The notes: generated from the sequence alone by a model not told the origin. 64,000 nucleotides of DNA from Psychrobacter sp. NZS113 (GCF_015864825.1 NZ_JADYWL010000002.1:404346-468345); one strand, 5' to 3'. Positions 18,082 through 27,615 are shown, numbered from the stretch's first letter. Numbers and translations: made by a program.

Positions 18082-19236
18082 CTACTCTTGCCATTGTTCA
18101 AGCGAAAACTTAGTATCCAAATGTTTTTCTAAGGCGGGTACATTGAACGCGTCATCCTCACTCACAAAACTAATGCTGATACCTGTTTGTCCAGCACGCC
18201 CCGTACGACCAATACGATGCACGTAATCGTCTGGCTGATCAGGCAAGGTATAGTTAACCACATGACTGATATCGTCGACATGGATACCGCGCCCAGCGAC
18301 ATCTGTTGCGACCAAGATAGAAGCATGACCATCTTTAAAGCGCTGCAGGTATTTTTCACGTTTTTGCTGTATCACATCACCTGACAGCATCACGATTTTG
18401 TGGTCTGCACGCAGCTTGTGGTATAAACGCTTAACTTGGTCTTTACGGTTGGCAAATACGATGACTTTGTCTACTGCAGGATCACTAATAATACGCTGCA
18501 ATGCTTCTAATTTCTGATCTTCTGTCAGTAAGTAAAAGTGCTGATCGACCAACTCACTGGTTTTGTGCTCAGGCTCAATTTCAACAAACTGCGGCTCATG
18601 TAACCAGCGATAAGCCAAATTCATCACATCTTGGTTAAAGGTGGCAGAGAATAGTAAGCTCTGACGGTCTGTATTGGCTGGCATCCGGCCTACTAGACGC
18701 TTGATATCAGGAATAAACCCCATATCCAACATACGATCCGCTTCATCCAACACCAATACTTCAACGCGATCTAAGTAGACCATGCCTTTATTCGCAAGGT
18801 CGATCAAACGTCCAGGAGTCGCAACCAAAATATCAACATATTGACGCTCAAGCTCATGCTGCTGTGTTTCATAATTGGTACCACCCATGATACACACGCT
18901 ATGTAGGGCCGTATATTTAGTCAAAGCGATACAATCATCAAATATTTGCTGGGCAAGCTCACGGGTGGGTGCCATTACAACTGCACGTGGCTCACCTAAA
19001 TAGCGCTCTTCATCACTCGTAAAAGGACGCTTAAGCAGTGCCTCCATGATCGTCAATAAGAAAGTCGCTGTCTTACCAGTACCTGTTTGAGCCTGTCCAA
19101 TAGCGTCTTGATTTGCCAACGTATGTGGTAGTATTTGCGCTTGGATAGGCGTCAATGCAGTAAACCCTAAATCACTGACAGCACGTAATGTCTGTGCTGA
19201 AAGCGGCAAATCAGTAAATGTCGTAAAATTACTCAA
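18082..19236 (-). CDS. DEAD-box ATP-dependent RNA helicase (RhlB-like)
   Basis: The 384-residue protein has all helicase motifs in order: the Q motif FTALTPIQAQ, Walker A AQTGTGKTA, PTRELA, TPGR, DEAD (VLVLDEADRML), SAT, then in the second lobe VIFANRKDQ, ATDVAGRGIH and HRIGRTGRAG. It is compact, with almost no C-terminal extension. The overall arrangement resembles RhlB, the degradosome helicase, but the C-terminal tail that would prove this is missing, so I leave the symbol empty. It is convergent with the TauE-like gene. Confidence 0.9.
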   Translation of the reverse strand: MSNFTTFTDLPLSAQTLRAVSDLGFTALTPIQAQILPHTLANQDAIGQAQTGTGKTATFLLTIMEALLKRPFTSDEERYLGEPRAVVMAPTRELAQQIFDDCIALTKYTALHSVCIMGGTNYETQQHELERQYVDILVATPGRLIDLANKGMVYLDRVEVLVLDEADRMLDMGFIPDIKRLVGRMPANTDRQSLLFSATFNQDVMNLAYRWLHEPQFVEIEPEHKTSELVDQHFYLLTEDQKLEALQRIISDPAVDKVIVFANRKDQVKRLYHKLRADHKIVMLSGDVIQQKREKYLQRFKDGHASILVATDVAGRGIHVDDISHVVNYTLPDQPDDYVHRIGRTGRAGQTGISISFVSEDDAFNVPALEKHLDTKFSLEQWQE

Positions 19237-19377
19237 AAAAATATCCTTTTTGTATTAATCACTTGTATGTTGTCCATCGTAAGCAAACGCATTATAGAAC
19301 GTTATAATACTATATAGCGTCATCAATAATCATCGCCACATCAAGTCTATAGATAACTGATAGCTACTCAGACATAA

Positions 19378-19456
19378 AAAAGCCAAGCCCGATACTTACT
19401 CTGACCTAATATGCTGAAATTTACTCAACATAGGTAAGATAAGACGGGCTTGACTC
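19378..19456 (-). terminator. terminator of the cold-shock gene
   Basis: On the minus strand AGTCAAGCCCG pairs with CGGGCTTGGCT across a long, partly structured loop (GTCTTATCTTACC also pairs roughly with GGTCAGAGTAAGTAT), and a TTTTTTATG run follows. It lies about 60 bp after the csp stop codon. Confidence 0.7.
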
Positions 19457-19516
19457 AGTAGTATATCAGTAGTTTGTACAGACATTATAGCTAAACCGCT
19501 CTAATGACCGGATAGA

Positions 19517-19732
19517 TTACTCGTCTACTTTTCTAACTTCTTCAGCTTGAAGACCTTTTTCGCCTTCTACCACACTGAATTCAACCTTTGCGCCATCTGT
19601 TAAAGAGCGATAGCCATCACCTTGAATCGCGCGGAAATGGACAAAAATATCTTCTCCGCTCTCACGTTGAATGAAACCAAAACCTTTTGAATCATTAAAC
19701 CACTTAACAGTACCTTGCTCACGAGCTGACAT
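19517..19732 (-). CDS. cold-shock domain protein (CspA family)
   Basis: A 71-residue single cold-shock domain: [18 protein letters not shown] (RNP1, KGFGFI) and DIFVHFRAI (RNP2, FVHF). It binds single-stranded nucleic acid and melts mRNA structure at low temperature. The family is redundant, so no specific letter is assigned. The upstream gap is long (464 bp to the divergent aroQ) and AT-rich, which would suit the long regulatory leader typical of cold-induced csp mRNAs; that is inferred. Confidence 0.93.
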   Translation of the reverse strand: MSAREQGTVKWFNDSKGFGFIQRESGEDIFVHFRAIQGDGYRSLTDGAKVEFSVVEGEKGLQAEEVRKVDE

Positions 19733-20196
19733 AATATTACTTCCTAAAAAAGTCCGCTTAGCCCCAAATTCCTTTGCAACATTGCATACAAACGGGATCT
19801 AAGATTATGAAATCAAAAAACTTAAGAGTCCTACACTAATTACTATTACTAACGTATAGCTTTTATGATAGACAATTATCTCTACAGACATTTTTTACGC
19901 TTATAGAGACGATAAGTAGCTTTCATACTAGCCTTACTTTAGCTATAGCAACAAACTTGCAATAATTATTGCATAAAAAATATCATAGCACGGGTTTTTA
20001 GCAACATAAAGACTTTTAGCATGCTTTTTTACTTTCAGGTTGATTTTTCATGTAATTTTTTTATAACCACCATTAGCAAGCTGTTATCATAAACAAATAA
20101 GCACCATTGAGTGACATAATTCGCTTTTTTTACGATCCTTATGCCCTACAATAAAAGATAAACCACTAACCTTACTTAATCGCTATAGAGACCAGT
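19733..20196. other. divergent intergenic region csp / aroQ (464 bp)
   Basis: AT-rich throughout, with no open frame of interest and no family A or B copy. It probably contains the csp promoter and a structured 5' leader on the minus strand as well as the aroQ promoter. I could not define either from hexamers alone. Confidence 0.5.
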
Positions 20197-20733
20197 ATGA
20201 TGACCTCATCACAACCTACCACAGTATTAGAGACTTCTAGTCAAAGCAGCACTAAACAACTTACTCATAAGCTGCTGTTGGTCAACGGGGTCAACTTAAA
20301 CTTATTAGGTAAGCGTGAGCCTGATATTTATGGTCACGCAACGCTTGCTGATATCGAAAAACGCTTGATTGCACGTGCTGCTCAGCATGATATCGAATTG
20401 ATTTGCATACAATCAAATCATGAAGGTCAGCTGGTAGATGATATCCAACATCATGGACTGTTAGCAGATGCGACAGCGCAAGTAGATGCTATTATCATTA
20501 ACCCTGCTGCATTCACGCATACTTCAGTTGCTCTACGTGATGCCCTATTGGCCACACAAAAGCCATTCATAGAAGTACACTTATCTAATGTTCATGCACG
20601 CGAGCCCTTTCGCCATCATTCTTATTTGAGCGATGTTGCAGTCGGAGTTATTTGTGGTTTGGGACAGATGGGTTATCAAATGGCACTAGATTATTGGCTC
20701 AACAACCTCTACTCTATCAACCTTAGCGACTAA
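20197..20733 (+). CDS. aroQ: 3-dehydroquinate dehydratase, type II
   Basis: Third step of the shikimate pathway. The 178-residue product has the type II signatures [20 protein letters not shown] (with the catalytic tyrosine), [30 protein letters not shown] and [20 protein letters not shown]. About 25 polar residues precede the usual N terminus. Type II enzymes are small dodecamers unrelated to AroD. Confidence 0.95.
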   Translation: MMTSSQPTTVLETSSQSSTKQLTHKLLLVNGVNLNLLGKREPDIYGHATLADIEKRLIARAAQHDIELICIQSNHEGQLVDDIQHHGLLADATAQVDAIIINPAAFTHTSVALRDALLATQKPFIEVHLSNVHAREPFRHHSYLSDVAVGVICGLGQMGYQMALDYWLNNLYSINLSD

Positions 20734-20876
20734 CAATTATGTGTTATTTCTTGAAGTGATAGTTTTAGGTGCTAATAATAATTGTTTGTGAGTGTTCAAG
20801 ATGAATAAATCAACTATAGTTTGATTAAAATACTAGCATTATGGCTGAATAAACAACCCAATATACGGTGATATGA

Positions 20877-22178
20877 ATGGCAAAATCGTCTGGAAAGCGC
20901 TTTATGAAACTCGCTGGCATGACTGCAAGTATTGCCGGAAAAGCAGCTAAAAACTCATTTAAGCACCTATCAAGCGATGAAGAGAAACGTCTGCAAGCAC
21001 GCTCAGAGCTCATGCAAGATGTGGGAATTCAGATAGCTGAGACACTTGGTGAAATGAAAGGCGCCGTCATGAAAGTGGGGCAAATTGCGTCACAATATAA
21101 AGACGTGTTTCCGCCTGAGGTTGCCACTGCTCTAGAAAAGCTGCAAAAAGATGCGCCGCCCATGCCATACGCACAGATACAAGCACAGATAGAACGTGAG
21201 CTTAAAGCGCCTGTGGGAGAGCTATTCAACGAGTTTGAAGAAACACCATTTGCTGCTGCCTCTATTGGGCAAGTGCATAAAGCCGTATTGCCCTCTGGTC
21301 AGAGAGTCGTCGTCAAAGTTCAATATCCCGATGTGGATGAAAACTGTGATAGCGACCTTAAACAAGTACGCATGGCTTTGAAAATTGCTGGCGTGCTCAA
21401 TATGAGCAAGCAATTACAAGAACAGTTGTTTCATGAGATTCGCCAAAGTTTGCATGATGAGTTGGACTACATTAAAGAAGCGCATAACTTACGCGTATTT
21501 GGTGCATTTCATGCAGAGGACGAAGGTCTTATTATTCCGAAAGTTATTAGCAGCCACTCTTCTAAACGGATTTTGACACTGACTGAAGAGATGGGAGAAA
21601 CGCTCACCGTCGCAGCGAGTTGGGATAATGATATCAAACAAGAAATAGCCAAACGCCTGTTTCATTTTACTGCAGGGCAGCTATTTGGACTGTATCGTAT
21701 GCACTGTGACCCACATCCTGGCAACTTTGCCTTTCGCAAAGATGGTAGCGTCGTGGCTTATGATTTCGGCGGTATTCGCAGTTATAGTGACAACGAGGTT
21801 CAACTGTTTCGACGTTTCGCTAAACATGCGATTAAAAGTGATGTAACTGCCCTTGAGCAAGATTTGGTGGCGTTAGATATTCGCCGTGATGATGATAAAA
21901 ACATCCCTGGTGAATTCTATGAAAAATGGCTATCCATTGGCCTAAAGCCCTTTTCCATTGAACCTTACCAGAAAGGCGCTTTCGATTTTGGTAGCAGTCA
22001 AATACACCACGAAGCCATTGCACAAATGCGAACATCTTTGAAGTATTTCGGTCAGTTTCAGCCTTCTGCGACGACCATGATGCTCGACCGAACCGTGTCA
22101 GGACAATATTGGAATCTGGTCAATTTGGGCGTAGATATTGACTTATCACCGCTTATCAGTGAGTACATCGATATATAG
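20877..22178 (+). CDS. ABC1/UbiB-family atypical protein kinase-like protein
   Basis: The 433-residue protein has the family-specific KxGQ motif (GAVMKVGQIASQY, near residues 62-74), the alanine-rich loop AAASIGQVHKA that replaces the kinase glycine loop, a lysine strand VVVKVQYPDV, and the catalytic-loop-like MHCDPHPGNFAF with metal-binding YDFGGIR. This ADCK/Coq8 type is linked to ubiquinone or other lipid metabolism. It is shorter than UbiB (about 546) and lacks its C-terminal membrane helices, so it is a paralogue rather than ubiB itself. Confidence 0.88.
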   Translation: MAKSSGKRFMKLAGMTASIAGKAAKNSFKHLSSDEEKRLQARSELMQDVGIQIAETLGEMKGAVMKVGQIASQYKDVFPPEVATALEKLQKDAPPMPYAQIQAQIERELKAPVGELFNEFEETPFAAASIGQVHKAVLPSGQRVVVKVQYPDVDENCDSDLKQVRMALKIAGVLNMSKQLQEQLFHEIRQSLHDELDYIKEAHNLRVFGAFHAEDEGLIIPKVISSHSSKRILTLTEEMGETLTVAASWDNDIKQEIAKRLFHFTAGQLFGLYRMHCDPHPGNFAFRKDGSVVAYDFGGIRSYSDNEVQLFRRFAKHAIKSDVTALEQDLVALDIRRDDDKNIPGEFYEKWLSIGLKPFSIEPYQKGAFDFGSSQIHHEAIAQMRTSLKYFGQFQPSATTMMLDRTVSGQYWNLVNLGVDIDLSPLISEYIDI

Positions 22179-22221
22179 CATGATACGAAGTAAAAACTTA
22201 TATCAAAGCAGCTAGGCCATA

Positions 22222-23052
22222 CTAAACGTGCAGCGCATGTCCACAGCGATCACAAAACTCTGCTGCGATGGCATGACCAAACTTACCACAGTTGGGACAA
22301 GTAACGGGATTGAGTTGAGGACGCATATTACGTGCTAGCTCAGAAGTAAAAATACCTGTAGGTACGGCAATGATCGAATAACCCGTAATCATGACCATGC
22401 TCGCAATCGCTTGACCAAGCGGGGTCTTGGGTGACATATCACCATAACCGACCGTCGTCATCGTAACGACCGCCCAGTAGATAGACAGCGGAATACTGGT
22501 AAAACCGTTCTCGGGCCCTTCTACTACGTAGATAATCGAGCCAAAAATCGTAACTAATAGTACGAGAGATAAGAAGAATACCGTGATCTTTTGCTGACTG
22601 GTCTTAAGCGCCGAGGCCAAAAATCCTGCTTGTTGCATATAAGCTTTGAGCTTGAGTACGCGAAAGATACGTAAAATGCGCAAAACGCGTATGACGAGTA
22701 GATACTGCACACCTACGAACATTAGGCTTAAGTAACTTGGTAATACGGACAACAAATCCACAACCCCAAAAAAACTAAAAGCGTAACGCAAGCGATTAGG
22801 GGCTGAAAATAACCGTAAGGCATATTCCATCGTAAATAAAATGGTAAAAAACCATTCTGCGTAAAAGAATATAACGCCATACTGCAAGCGCATATACAGC
22901 ACACTATCAAGCATAACCACAGCCACACTGGCCAAGATTGCAATCAATAATACAATATCAAAAAGTTTGCCTAAACGAGTATCCGTGCCTTCAATAATGA
23001 CATGAATACGGTTACGCAAGTGTGTAATGGCTTCGGCAGTGAGTTGCTTCAT
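22222..23052 (-). CDS. voltage-gated potassium channel family protein with C-terminal zinc ribbon
   Basis: A 276-residue six-helix channel. S4 carries regularly spaced arginines (VIRVLRILRIFRVLKLKAYM, near residues 120-140) and the pore loop has the selectivity filter MTTVGYGDMSP near residue 200. The tail after S6 is short and ends in a two-CxxC zinc ribbon (CPNCGKFGHA...FCDRCGHAL). It probably conducts K+ across the inner membrane. No RCK/TrkA-N domain is present. Confidence 0.9.
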   Translation of the reverse strand: MKQLTAEAITHLRNRIHVIIEGTDTRLGKLFDIVLLIAILASVAVVMLDSVLYMRLQYGVIFFYAEWFFTILFTMEYALRLFSAPNRLRYAFSFFGVVDLLSVLPSYLSLMFVGVQYLLVIRVLRILRIFRVLKLKAYMQQAGFLASALKTSQQKITVFFLSLVLLVTIFGSIIYVVEGPENGFTSIPLSIYWAVVTMTTVGYGDMSPKTPLGQAIASMVMITGYSIIAVPTGIFTSELARNMRPQLNPVTCPNCGKFGHAIAAEFCDRCGHALHV

Positions 23053-23370
23053 AGAGTCGGTAGCTTCATAAAATCAATGGCTTGATGGCATCCAATGACT
23101 TAAAATGTGATGGATAAGGCCAAGTTAGTCAAAATACACAAAACTGGTTTATAATATTGCTCACCTATCACAGTGAATACAATCTATAAGTTGCCACAGT
23201 GTAGCAAAAAAGCACTCTCAACAACATACAAATCGTTAACGTGTCAGTAGCTCTATTACTTTAAAGAGATAGTGCCATCTATATGATAAGACACGTGACT
23301 TAGTAATAAAGATGATTAATAAACACTTTTTTAAGCACAATAAATAGTACGCAGAACTTAAGGATATTAT
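23053..23370. other. divergent intergenic region (318 bp)
   Basis: Between the K+ channel (minus) and yebC (plus). I see no repeat copy, hairpin or convincing promoter; AT-rich sequence only. Confidence 0.45.
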
Positions 23371-24120
23371 ATGGCAGGCCATTCAAAGTGGGCAAATATC
23401 AAACACCGCAAAGCTCGTCAGGATGCGGTAAAAGGTAAAGTATTTACCAAGATTATCCGTGAAATTGTTTCTGCTGCCAAGCAAGGTGACCCCGACCCTG
23501 ATAAAAACCCGCGCTTACGTGCCGTTATCGAAAAAGCATTATCTGTCAACATGACCCGCGACACGATTAACCGTGCGGTCGACCGTGGTACAGGCGGCGG
23601 CGACAATGAAAACATGGAAGATGTTAGCTACGAAGGTTATGGTGTCGGCGGTGTGGCAGTATTGGTCGAAACCATGACTGATAACCTAAATCGTACGGTC
23701 AGCGAAGTACGTCATGCTTTCACAAAAAATGAAGGTAATCTTGGCACTACAGGTTCAGTGGCTTACCTGTTTACCAAACGCGGCGAAATCACCTTTAACG
23801 ATGTGAGTTTAGAGGATGAAGTCATGCTGGCAGCACTAGATGCTGGTGCCCTCGATATCGAAAATGATGGCGAAAGCTTACTGGTCATCACTGAATGGGA
23901 AAGCTTCGGTCAAGTTCAAGATGCGCTTAATGCAGCGGGCCTTGTCTCTGACAATGCGGAAGTAACCATGTCGCCATCCACCATTGCTGAAATAGACAAT
24001 GTTGAAGATGCCGAAAAAGTCATGAAGATGATTGATATGCTAGAAGATATCGATGATGTACAAGAGGTTTATAGCAATGTGAACTTCTCTGCTGACGTAA
24101 TGGCACAGCTTGAAGGATGA
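23371..24120 (+). CDS. yebC: YebC/PmpR family protein (TACO1-like)
   Basis: The 249 residues open with the diagnostic [19 protein letters not shown] and continue with [28 protein letters not shown] and [19 protein letters not shown]. Family members have been described as transcription regulators (PmpR) and, more recently, as ribosome-associated factors that relieve stalling at proline runs. In this genome it stands alone, with its own terminator. Confidence 0.95.
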   Translation: MAGHSKWANIKHRKARQDAVKGKVFTKIIREIVSAAKQGDPDPDKNPRLRAVIEKALSVNMTRDTINRAVDRGTGGGDNENMEDVSYEGYGVGGVAVLVETMTDNLNRTVSEVRHAFTKNEGNLGTTGSVAYLFTKRGEITFNDVSLEDEVMLAALDAGALDIENDGESLLVITEWESFGQVQDALNAAGLVSDNAEVTMSPSTIAEIDNVEDAEKVMKMIDMLEDIDDVQEVYSNVNFSADVMAQLEG

Positions 24121-24211
24121 TCGATACAGTCTCAAATGTGTCTTATGTTACTGAACTTTGAGACCTAAATATCAGAAATAACCTTTAGTATTAATCATTT
24201 AAATCTTAGAG

Positions 24212-24240
24212 CCAGACAGTTTCTTACTGTCTGGTTTTTT
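24212..24240 (+). terminator. rho-independent terminator after yebC
   Basis: A perfect 9-bp stem, CCAGACAGT with ACTGTCTGG, and a 5-base loop, followed by TTTTTTG. It isolates yebC from the feo operon. Confidence 0.9.
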
Positions 24241-24265
24241 GTTGTCACAAGCACCCTTATAAATA

Positions 24266-24294
24266 TTGTTTTTGTGAAAGTTGAGGAATATAAT
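24266..24294 (+). promoter_or_regulatory. promoter of the feo operon
   Basis: TTGTTT (24266-24271) and a perfect TATAAT (24289-24294) with the ideal 17-base spacing. The candidate Fur site lies about 30 bases downstream. Confidence 0.6.
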
Positions 24295-24324
24295 CGCACA
24301 CAAACAGTAATAGTTATTATTTGC

Positions 24325-24343
24325 AATAATGCGAATAATTAAG
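24325..24343 (+). promoter_or_regulatory. candidate Fur box upstream of feoA
   Basis: The 19 bases starting AATAATGCGAATAATT match the E. coli Fur consensus at 13 of 19 positions by hand alignment. The site lies just after the predicted transcription start and before the feoA ATG, a position suited to repression when iron is plentiful. Confidence 0.5.
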
Positions 24344-24351
24344 GACTCTCT

Positions 24352-24690
24352 ATGAGTATTACGATCCTCCCTTCTCAAAATCTCACTACCGATACATCTA
24401 CTCTTTCTGATAATAAAACCACATTATCGCCTGTGTGTTCATTACTGGATTTCGATAAGCGTCAACCTGCCATTATTGATGAGATTGTCGCCAATAATCG
24501 GTTTGGTGAGATCGATGGCGCTATCAGTCAACGACTAAAAGATTTAGGGTTTTTACCTAATACTTTGATTCACATTGTAGCCAAAGGGTTATTTGGTAAG
24601 CCACCTTATGCCGTACAGCTGAGCACTGGCGCACAGTTTAGCTTACGTGCCGATGAACTGATAAAAATACAATGCCGCGCTGTCACATAA
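24352..24690 (+). CDS. feoA: ferrous iron transport protein FeoA family
   Basis: The 112-residue protein has an SH3-like FeoA domain in its C-terminal half: ISQRLKDLGFLPNTLIHIVAKGLFGKPPYAVQLSTGAQFSLRADELIKI. FeoA modulates FeoB and is cytosolic. About 40 polar residues precede the domain. The feoB gene follows after about 200 bp, with a family A repeat in between. Confidence 0.9.
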   Translation: MSITILPSQNLTTDTSTLSDNKTTLSPVCSLLDFDKRQPAIIDEIVANNRFGEIDGAISQRLKDLGFLPNTLIHIVAKGLFGKPPYAVQLSTGAQFSLRADELIKIQCRAVT

Positions 24691-24753
24691 AGGCAAATGA
24701 TAAAAGGCACTAATTATTGGATGCCCATCTGCTCTATCCAAATGCTTTTCTCA

Positions 24754-24860
24754 TATAGTCGACTCCATTTAAAAGTAGTACAAGACAACCGAGTGTAGAC
24801 GTATATTAAATACGTTAAGCGAGGTTAACGCAGTAACACTTTTTTAGTGAAATGACGATA
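24754..24860 (+). repeat. family A MITE-like repeat (copy 3), between feoA and feoB
   Basis: 107 bp from TATAGTCGACTCC to AAATGACGATA. The core contains CAAGACAACCGAGT, the near-palindrome ACGTATATTAAATACGT, and CGAGGTTAACGC. It nearly fills the gap between feoA and feoB, two genes usually translated from one mRNA. Confidence 0.75.
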
Positions 24861-24889
24861 CCAGTCCTTTAACAGCGATTCATAAGCTT

Positions 24890-26809
24890 ATGTCCTCTTC
24901 AGTAACCCTTTCAGTACCAGCCAATCAAATAAAAGCCAGCACTGCTCCTATCACACTGGCTTTGGTCGGCGCCCCCAATTGCGGCAAAACAGCTACCTTC
25001 AATGTACTTACAGGCTCTAAAGCTAAAGTGGCAAACTACTCTGGCGTCACGGTTGATAAACGCAGTGCTAGCCTACTTGGGCACTCAAACGTCAATATTT
25101 TAGATCTACCGGGCACTTATAGTTTAAAAACAGCCAGTCTCGATGAAGAAGTCACTCGTAAAGTACTGTTTGGTCAGATGCCTGGCGAATCTGTCCCTGA
25201 TGGGATTATATTTGTGGCTGATGCAACCAATCTACGTATGTCATTACGTATGTTGCTAGAGCTGAAAAACTTAGGCTTACCCATCATCGTGGCGCTCAAT
25301 CTAAGTGATGTGGCGCAGAGCCGTGGTTTGGTCGTCGATGAGTCGATACTATCAAATGAGCTGGGTGTTCCTTTCGTACAAACAGTCGCCATTAAACGTA
25401 AAGGCTGCACGCAGTTACTCACCTTAGCCGATGAGCTGATTGATTATATTGGTAATAGCGAGCAGCCCATACATTTTTTTGAGACTGATACTGACACCCA
25501 TACGATGTACCAACAGGCTGACGATATTCTCAGCCGAGCCATGACGGCAGCACAGCGTTTGCCCAAATGGCATGAACGTCTAGACCAATTGACACTTCAC
25601 CCCGTGATAGGTGTTGTCATCTTATTGATGATTTTATTTATCATATTTCAAGCAGTATATGCATGGGCCACACCACTGATGGACAGCATTGAGTGGCTAG
25701 TAGGCAGCGTGGGAACTCTGTTATCACAATGGCTGCCGGATGGAATATTACAAAGTCTCATTGTAGATGGCATCGTGGCTGGTGTGGGTAGCGTTGTGGT
25801 GTTTGTGCCACAGATTGCATTACTGTTTTTGTTTTTGTTGATACTTGAAGATTCAGGGTATCTGCCTCGAGCCGCTTTTTTGTTAGACAATCTATTGGCC
25901 AAGATAGGTCTGTCTGGACGCTCGTTTATTCCCCTATTATCAGGGTTTGCGTGCGCCGTACCAGCGGTTATGTCGACCCGTACTATTCCTAGTCACACAG
26001 AGCGATTGGTAGCGATTGCTGTTTTACCCATGCTAACCTGTTCGGCTCGTTTACCTATTTATGCACTCATTATTGCCGCTGTTATACCCAATCATACGGT
26101 ACTTGGCATATTTAATTTGCAAGGCATTACGTTATTTATACTATATGTGGCTGGCACGTTTTCAGCAGCGCTTATCTCTTGGCTGTTCAAGCGCTTCCAT
26201 AGCACAAAATCAGAGTCTTCGGCTTTTCCTTTATTGATGGAACTACCCACATATCGTATGCCCAATGTTAGGCATATAGCGGGTGAGCTTTGGGACAAAG
26301 TAAGTGCGTTTCTCATGAAGGCTGGTACCGTTATTTTCACCTTATCTGTTGTGCTATGGGTGTTGGTTACTTTTCCAGAAGCCCCTACTGGTGCCACTGG
26401 CCCCGCTATTGATTACAGCTTTGCTGGTATGCTTGGGCATTTAATTGAGCCTATCTTTGCACCTATTGGCTTTACATGGCAGATGTGTATTTCGTTAATT
26501 CCAGGGCTTGCAGCAAGAGAAGTCGTGGTGGCGGCTTTGGGTACAGTATATGCCGTGGGTAGTGTTGGTGATGAAGCTATCAATCAAACGCTTATCCCGA
26601 TTATTCATGCCCAGTGGGGACTTGCGACTGCTTTTGCATTTTTAGCATTTTACGTATATGCACCTATGTGTTTGGCCACGCTGACGGTTATCCGCCGCGA
26701 GACCAAATCGTTAAAGCAGACGTTAGCCATCACTGGCTACTTGTTTGTATTGGCTTATGTCATGGCTTGGGTAGTTTATCGAATAACGGGCCAGATTTTT
26801 GGATTCTAA
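24890..26809 (+). CDS. feoB: ferrous iron transporter FeoB
   Basis: Inner-membrane GTP-dependent Fe2+ uptake protein. The cytosolic G domain shows G1 GAPNCGKTATFN, G3 DLPGTYS and G4 NLSD. Two Gate motifs follow in the membrane part (SGFACAVPAVMSTRTI and PGLAAREVVVAALGTV). At 639 residues it is shorter than E. coli FeoB (773), mainly because it lacks the long C-terminal extension. The start has no obvious ribosome site. The small Cys-rich protein follows immediately. Confidence 0.95.
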   Translation: MSSSVTLSVPANQIKASTAPITLALVGAPNCGKTATFNVLTGSKAKVANYSGVTVDKRSASLLGHSNVNILDLPGTYSLKTASLDEEVTRKVLFGQMPGESVPDGIIFVADATNLRMSLRMLLELKNLGLPIIVALNLSDVAQSRGLVVDESILSNELGVPFVQTVAIKRKGCTQLLTLADELIDYIGNSEQPIHFFETDTDTHTMYQQADDILSRAMTAAQRLPKWHERLDQLTLHPVIGVVILLMILFIIFQAVYAWATPLMDSIEWLVGSVGTLLSQWLPDGILQSLIVDGIVAGVGSVVVFVPQIALLFLFLLILEDSGYLPRAAFLLDNLLAKIGLSGRSFIPLLSGFACAVPAVMSTRTIPSHTERLVAIAVLPMLTCSARLPIYALIIAAVIPNHTVLGIFNLQGITLFILYVAGTFSAALISWLFKRFHSTKSESSAFPLLMELPTYRMPNVRHIAGELWDKVSAFLMKAGTVIFTLSVVLWVLVTFPEAPTGATGPAIDYSFAGMLGHLIEPIFAPIGFTWQMCISLIPGLAAREVVVAALGTVYAVGSVGDEAINQTLIPIIHAQWGLATAFAFLAFYVYAPMCLATLTVIRRETKSLKQTLAITGYLFVLAYVMAWVVYRITGQIFGF

Positions 26810-26819
26810 GGAGTTAATA

Positions 26820-26945
26820 ATGAGTATATGGTTAGAATATTTTATCGTCTTTATAATCGTTGCCATCTCTATTTACTATGTATGGACAAAGGTTATATTT
26901 AAGAAGTCACAAGGCTGCTCTGGCTGTAATAAATGCGCCAAATAA
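26820..26945 (+). CDS. FeoB-associated Cys-rich membrane peptide (41 aa)
   Basis: A 41-residue protein: one membrane helix (LEYFIVFIIVAISIYYVW) then FKKSQGCSGCNKCAK, a CxxCxxC cluster on the cytosolic side. The ribosome site AAGGAG overlaps the feoB stop, and the ATG starts 10 bases after it. Small Cys-rich peptides of this kind are regular partners of FeoB in proteobacteria (a FeoC-like position) and may bind Fe2+ or an iron-sulfur cluster. The terminator hairpin overlapping its end belongs to ogt on the other strand. Confidence 0.85.
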   Translation: MSIWLEYFIVFIIVAISIYYVWTKVIFKKSQGCSGCNKCAK

Positions 26946-26979
26946 AAAAGCACCAAACCCCATTACAGGTTTGGTGCTC
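26944..26979 (-). terminator. terminator of ogt (minus strand)
   Basis: GCACCAAACC pairs perfectly with GGTTTGGTGC around a 9-base loop; read on the minus strand it is followed by TTTTTTATT. It overlaps the stop codon of the FeoB-associated gene and may also slow plus-strand transcription. Confidence 0.8.
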
Positions 26980-27006
26980 AATCGATTCATAAAAAAATAT
27001 TTACGC

Positions 27007-27579
27007 TTATGGTTTACATTTGATCCCTTCAAGCGCTAACAGATATTCTTTTTTATCTAGCCCGCCTGTGTAACCGCCAAGTTTACCGTCGCTAGCAATC
27101 ACTCGATGACAAGGCACGATAATACTAAAAGGGTTTTTGCTATTGGCATTGGCAACGGCACGAAACCCTTTAGGACTATCAACACGCTTTGCTAATGTGG
27201 CATAGCTGATCGTTTCGCCATGATTGATATCTTGTAGTGCCTGCCATACTTGCTGCTGGAATTTAGTGCCCAAGCTCATATCTATCGGCAAATCAAACGC
27301 CTGAAGTTCACCTTTAAAATACGCCGTTAATTGCGCGATGGCTTCTATTAACAATGCTTGAGAAGGTTCGTTCTCGCTTAGGCTATTATTGTCTATAAAG
27401 GTAAAGTCTTGTTCTGTAAGCTTATAATGCTTTTTAAGTTTAGGAATAGATTTTGAGTGCTGCCAAGAGTTACCTGCTAGCAACCAATTGGCTTCAACGA
27501 GCATAGGGTGACCATGCTCATTGACACGGGCGATTAGCGTTAGTCGATGTGATCCAAAGGCTGCGGTGGTAACTATCAT
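27007..27579 (-). CDS. ogt: methylated-DNA-[protein]-cysteine S-methyltransferase
   Basis: Suicide repair enzyme for O6-methylguanine. The 190 residues carry the acceptor site IIVPCHRVIASDGKLGGYTGG and the helix-turn-helix segment TKFQQQVWQALQDINHGETISYATLAKRV. There is no Ada regulatory domain. Whether it is the Ogt or the Ada-C type cannot be settled by eye; the symbol follows common use for stand-alone proteins. Confidence 0.9.
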   Translation of the reverse strand: MIVTTAAFGSHRLTLIARVNEHGHPMLVEANWLLAGNSWQHSKSIPKLKKHYKLTEQDFTFIDNNSLSENEPSQALLIEAIAQLTAYFKGELQAFDLPIDMSLGTKFQQQVWQALQDINHGETISYATLAKRVDSPKGFRAVANANSKNPFSIIVPCHRVIASDGKLGGYTGGLDKKEYLLALEGIKCKP

Positions 27580-27615
27580 GGCTTCTACTTCCCAATTGTC
27601 TTAAAAATGACTTAC

